Source of the DNA: Acidobacteriaceae bacterium
Lineage (GTDB): Bacteria; Acidobacteriota; Terriglobia; Bryobacterales; Bryobacteraceae
DNA length: 7,997 nucleotides
Assembly (NCBI GenBank): GCA_019244945.1
Contig: JAFASD010000070.1
Span: forward strand, 1-7,997
Reading direction: 5' to 3'
Shown: positions 5,534 through 7,997 of the stretch, in pieces
How positions within the stretch are numbered: position 1 is the stretch's first letter
Layout: the number at the start of each line of letters is the position of its first letter
Program-made: the position numbers and the translations under genes
The notes under the pieces: generated by a model
What the model was told of the DNA's origin: nothing
The model's input: the letters and a program-made list of their open reading frames with translations, nothing else
Database searches by the model: none

Positions 5534-5950
5534 TTACGATTTAGCTAGGTTTTTGACGAGACGAACCTCAGTACCCCCACCCTGTCGCGGGTGCAGGTCG
5601 AATTCATCCATAAAAGCGCGTACCAGTAATATGCCCCGGCCCGATTGACGCATCAGATTTTCGGGTGATAAAGGATCCGGCAGCGAGCTTAAATCAAACC
5701 CTTCCCCCTCATCCCCGATAATTACGGTCAGACTGTCGTTAGACCGCTCGACATCCAGATGGACCTTCTTTTTCTTACTGTAGCGATTGCCATGTACAAC
5801 GGCGTTCACCATGCACTCCCGGACCGCCATCCCGATCTGGTGTTGTTCGTCATCGTCAAAGCCGGCCTTGTCCGCCTCCCGCATAACAATGACTTCCGCC
5901 TCATCGACGCTTTGCAAGCTTGATTCGAGGGTTGTTTGAGTTTTTTCCAT
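5534..5950 (-). CDS. Anti-sigma factor serine kinase (RsbW/SpoIIAB-like HATPase)
   Basis: 138 residues from the chosen ATG, a normal RsbW length. The GHKL ATP-binding fold is complete: N box VRECMVNAVVHGN (43-55; E45, N49, H53), G1 box DEGEGFD (80-86), and G2 region SGRGILLV (103-110), ending in GGGTEVRLVK (124-133). Such kinases bind and silence a sigma factor and phosphorylate a STAS antagonist, here most likely the product of the next gene. No sigma factor or PP2C phosphatase gene is in the window. The frame stays open to a TTG at 6055 and an ATG at 5974. ATG 5950 is preferred because the family domain begins just after it and because a candidate promoter (6025-6052) lies downstream of the TTG. 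A Shine-Dalgarno is poor for all three starts, so the exact start is uncertain. Confidence 0.91.
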   Translation of the reverse strand: MEKTQTTLESSLQSVDEAEVIVMREADKAGFDDDEQHQIGMAVRECMVNAVVHGNRYSKKKKVHLDVERSNDSLTVIIGDEGEGFDLSSLPDPLSPENLMRQSGRGILLVRAFMDEFDLHPRQGGGTEVRLVKNLAKS

Positions 5951-6024
5951 CTCGCTGTTATCGCGCCAGGGCATGGTAAAAGTAGCGGGTGGCGATTTTT
6001 GCGCCCGCCAGACCGAACCGCCAC

Positions 6025-6052
6025 AATAAACCACTGAGCCGGCTGAAGTCAA
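6025..6052 (-). promoter_or_regulatory. Candidate sigma70-type promoter for the anti-sigma pair
   Basis: On the minus strand, TTGACT (6047-6052) and TTTATT (6025-6030) are separated by 16 bases, matching the -35 and -10 consensus at five and four positions. Transcription would begin near 6018, giving a leader of about 68 bases before the ATG at 5950. An 8-base palindrome, AGCCGGCT (6037-6044), fills the spacer and could be an operator. Confidence 0.42.
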
Positions 6053-6132
6053 CAAATTGTTTCAGTTGCCGACGAAGACAGGATATCGCCTGCCACTCGG
6101 GGCTGCCGCTTGGCGTGTAGATCTCACACCCA

Positions 6133-6154
6133 ATCGGGTACAATCAGACCCGAT
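6133..6154 (+). promoter_or_regulatory. Inverted repeat around a -10 element at the S9 peptidase start
   Basis: ATCGGGT (6133-6139) and ACCCGAT (6148-6154) are perfect reverse complements with an 8-base spacer, and the ATG begins at the next base. TACAAT (6139-6144), five of six matches to TATAAT, overlaps the first arm and the spacer. The -35 is poor: TTGGCG at 6110-6115 is 23 bases upstream, too far. Predicted transcription starts near 6151, so the message would be almost leaderless. The position is ideal for a repressor operator. Confidence 0.45.
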
Positions 6155-7997
6155 ATGCGCCCGTTCCGATTGCTTCTTGTTTTGCTGGCTTTCACTCTGT
6201 TCTACGCCGCGGAGGCGCCGCTGCCCGTGCCTTCAAACCTGAAACCTGACGGGCTTCCGGAAATTCCCCGTGCGGTGTTCGATGAGGTCAATCGCTACAC
6301 GGAATCGCGTTCCGCGTTCTTACTGGACTGGCACCCGGCGCGCCGCGAGATCCTCATCAGTACCCGTTTCGGAGATGTTCCCCAACTTCACCGCGTGGCA
6401 ATGCCCGGAGGTGATCGGCAACAGCTCACGTTTTTCCCCGATTCAGTTTCCGAAGGACTGTTCAATCCAGCAAACGGCGACGAAATCGTTTTCATGAAAG
6501 ACATTGGCGGAGGAGAGTTCTACCAGCTCTATCTTGAAGATCTGCGTTCCGGCCAGATCACTATGCTGACCAGCGGGGGCCATTCACGCAACACCACCCC
6601 CATCTGGTCCAGAGACGGAGGGAAGATAGCCTATAGTTCCACAGCGCGCGACGGACAGAACGCAGATATATGGATCGTGGATCCGCACGATCCCAAGTCC
6701 GCGCGAATCCTTTTACAGACGAACGAGCCAGGATGGGCTGTCAGCGACTGGTCGCAAGATGGCAAGCAGATGCTGCTCGCGCTGTTCCGGTCCGCAGTAG
6801 TTACGGAACTCCACCTGTTAAATGTAGATACCGCGCAAAAGACGAAACTCGGCCCTGCCGCGCCCGAGAGCGGTTGGTCTAACGCCAAATTCGCCAACGA
6901 CGGGAAAGGCGCTTACCTGATCTCAAATGTCGGAAGCGATTACAACCAACTCGCCTACTTCGACTTCACGTCAAAGATACTGACCGTGATTCGCCCCAGT
7001 CTGCATTGGAATGTGGACGAGCTCGAGGTTAGCCGGGATGGGCGCTACGCCGCCTATCTGGCAAATGAAGACGGTTACGAGAAGCTGCACATTCTCGACG
7101 CGCAGTCTCGAAAAGACACTCCTCTCCCGAATATTCCGGCGGGTGTTCTCGCCGATCTTCACTGGCGCCCGGTTGGGCACGAGATCGGCTTCACTCTGAA
7201 TTCGGCGCACACTCCGGGCGATGTCTATTCGCTAAATATAGATTCGAATGAAATAGCTCGTTGGACTTACAGCGAAACCGGCGGCCTGAATGCGGCCCAA
7301 TTCTCGGAGCCCAAGCTAATTCATTGGAAGTCTTTCGATAGCCTCACCGTCTCCGGTTTTCTATACCCAGCCGCGTCTAAGTTCACGGGAGCGCGCCCCG
7401 TGATCGTCGACATCCACGGTGGTCCGGAAGGTCAATCACAGCCCTTGTACATGGGACCGCGCAACTATTACTTGAACGAACTTGGGATCACGATCATCTT
7501 CCCCAACGTTCGCGGTTCAACCGGCTATGGCAAGAACTTCCTGAATTTGGACAATGGCCTCAGGCGCGAAGACTCTGTTAAAGACATCGGCGCATTGCTC
7601 GACTGGATCAAGACCCAGCCTGATCTCGACGCAAACCGCATCATGGTGACAGGCGGCAGTTATGGCGGTTACATGACTCTCGCAACCATGACTCATTACA
7701 GCGATCGCGTGCGCTGCGCGGTCGAAGCAGTCGGCATCAGCAATTTCCGCACGTTCCTGGAACACACGGAGGCGTATCGGCGGGATCTCCGCAGAGTCGA
7801 GTACGGCGATGAGCGAGACCCTAAGATGCGCGACTTCTTCGAAACTATCTCACCTCTGAATAACGCTTCGAAAATCACGAAGCCCATGTTCATCATTGCC
7901 GGCCGCAACGATCCGCGGGTGCCCTATACCGAAGGCGAGCAGATGACGCAAGCGCTGGAGGAACATAACGTGCCGGTTTGGTTCCTCATGGCCGACG
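6155..7997 (+). CDS. Exported S9-family prolyl oligopeptidase-like peptidase (3' partial)
   Basis: 614 codons are visible and the frame runs off the window end. Residues 1-21 are a signal peptide (RPFRLLLVLLAFTLFYAAEA), so the enzyme is probably periplasmic or lipid-anchored outside the cytosol. Residues about 45-395 form a TolB/PD40-like beta-propeller, with repeats such as PIWSRDGGKIAY (149-160) and DIWIVDP. The alpha/beta-hydrolase domain begins near 405, with HGGP oxyanion motif (421-424), PNVRGSTGYG (450-459), nucleophile Ser502 in GGSYGGYM, and Asp586 in AGRNDPRVP. The catalytic His is expected just beyond the window, after FLMAD. S9 enzymes cleave short peptides, often after proline (POP/DPP-IV) or with acylaminoacyl or other specificity; the exact class cannot be assigned. 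The ATG is chosen for the signal peptide. It has no Shine-Dalgarno and sits at the edge of an inverted repeat. It is divergent from the anti-sigma pair. Confidence 0.94.
   Translation, partial: MRPFRLLLVLLAFTLFYAAEAPLPVPSNLKPDGLPEIPRAVFDEVNRYTESRSAFLLDWHPARREILISTRFGDVPQLHRVAMPGGDRQQLTFFPDSVSEGLFNPANGDEIVFMKDIGGGEFYQLYLEDLRSGQITMLTSGGHSRNTTPIWSRDGGKIAYSSTARDGQNADIWIVDPHDPKSARILLQTNEPGWAVSDWSQDGKQMLLALFRSAVVTELHLLNVDTAQKTKLGPAAPESGWSNAKFANDGKGAYLISNVGSDYNQLAYFDFTSKILTVIRPSLHWNVDELEVSRDGRYAAYLANEDGYEKLHILDAQSRKDTPLPNIPAGVLADLHWRPVGHEIGFTLNSAHTPGDVYSLNIDSNEIARWTYSETGGLNAAQFSEPKLIHWKSFDSLTVSGFLYPAASKFTGARPVIVDIHGGPEGQSQPLYMGPRNYYLNELGITIIFPNVRGSTGYGKNFLNLDNGLRREDSVKDIGALLDWIKTQPDLDANRIMVTGGSYGGYMTLATMTHYSDRVRCAVEAVGISNFRTFLEHTEAYRRDLRRVEYGDERDPKMRDFFETISPLNNASKITKPMFIIAGRNDPRVPYTEGEQMTQALEEHNVPVWFLMAD

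Noticed and set aside
5951..6055. TTG-initiated extension of the RsbW-like kinase
   Set aside because: The extra 35 residues match no part of the family, and a candidate promoter for the gene lies downstream of that TTG.
1..7997. Mobile element, phage, CRISPR, tRNA or rRNA content
   Set aside because: No transposase or integrase motifs, regularly spaced repeats, or tRNA/rRNA-like folds or sequences were seen, and composition looks even across the window.

Overview
The window is about 8 kb of ordinary-looking, gene-dense bacterial chromosome with moderately high GC. It holds ten protein genes and no RNA genes, insertion sequences, CRISPR arrays or long repeats. Several proteins look like families I associate with Acidobacteriota, possibly the Solibacter/Bryobacter side: the Cys-rich zinc-ribbon protein, the 49-residue protein, the type-2 dGTPase-like protein, and the secreted coiled-coil protein ending in HIH. 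This lineage is an inference from protein style, not a computed placement.

Left part (1-2347): a secreted coiled-coil protein of unknown function (64-954) is followed 22 bases later by hpt, the purine-salvage hypoxanthine phosphoribosyltransferase (977-1543). hpt runs tail-to-tail into, and overlaps by 18 bases, a minus-strand Cys-rich zinc-binding protein (1526-2167). That gene is divergent from a 49-residue protein (2198-2347), with only 30 bases between the two starts.

Middle part (2349-5950, all minus strand, read from high to low coordinates): an RsbW-like anti-sigma kinase, an RsbV/SpoIIAA-like STAS antagonist, a NarL/FixJ response regulator, a membrane-anchored TPR protein, and a dGTP triphosphohydrolase-like HD protein. 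The first two form a partner-switching pair that normally controls a sigma factor; neither the sigma factor nor an activating PP2C phosphatase is visible here. The TPR gene and dgt are 12 bases apart and probably cotranscribed. The 169-base and 111-base gaps around the response regulator carry inverted repeats and hairpins, so this block is probably two or three transcription units.

Right part (6155-7997): an exported S9-family prolyl oligopeptidase-like peptidase with a beta-propeller. It is cut by the window edge just before its expected catalytic histidine. A perfect 7-base inverted repeat surrounds a good -10 element directly in front of its ATG, which suggests a repressed promoter and a nearly leaderless message.

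No clear new multi-gene system is evident. The most interesting items are the uncharacterised secreted protein, the divergent zinc-ribbon/small-protein pair, and the inverted repeats at the response regulator and peptidase starts.
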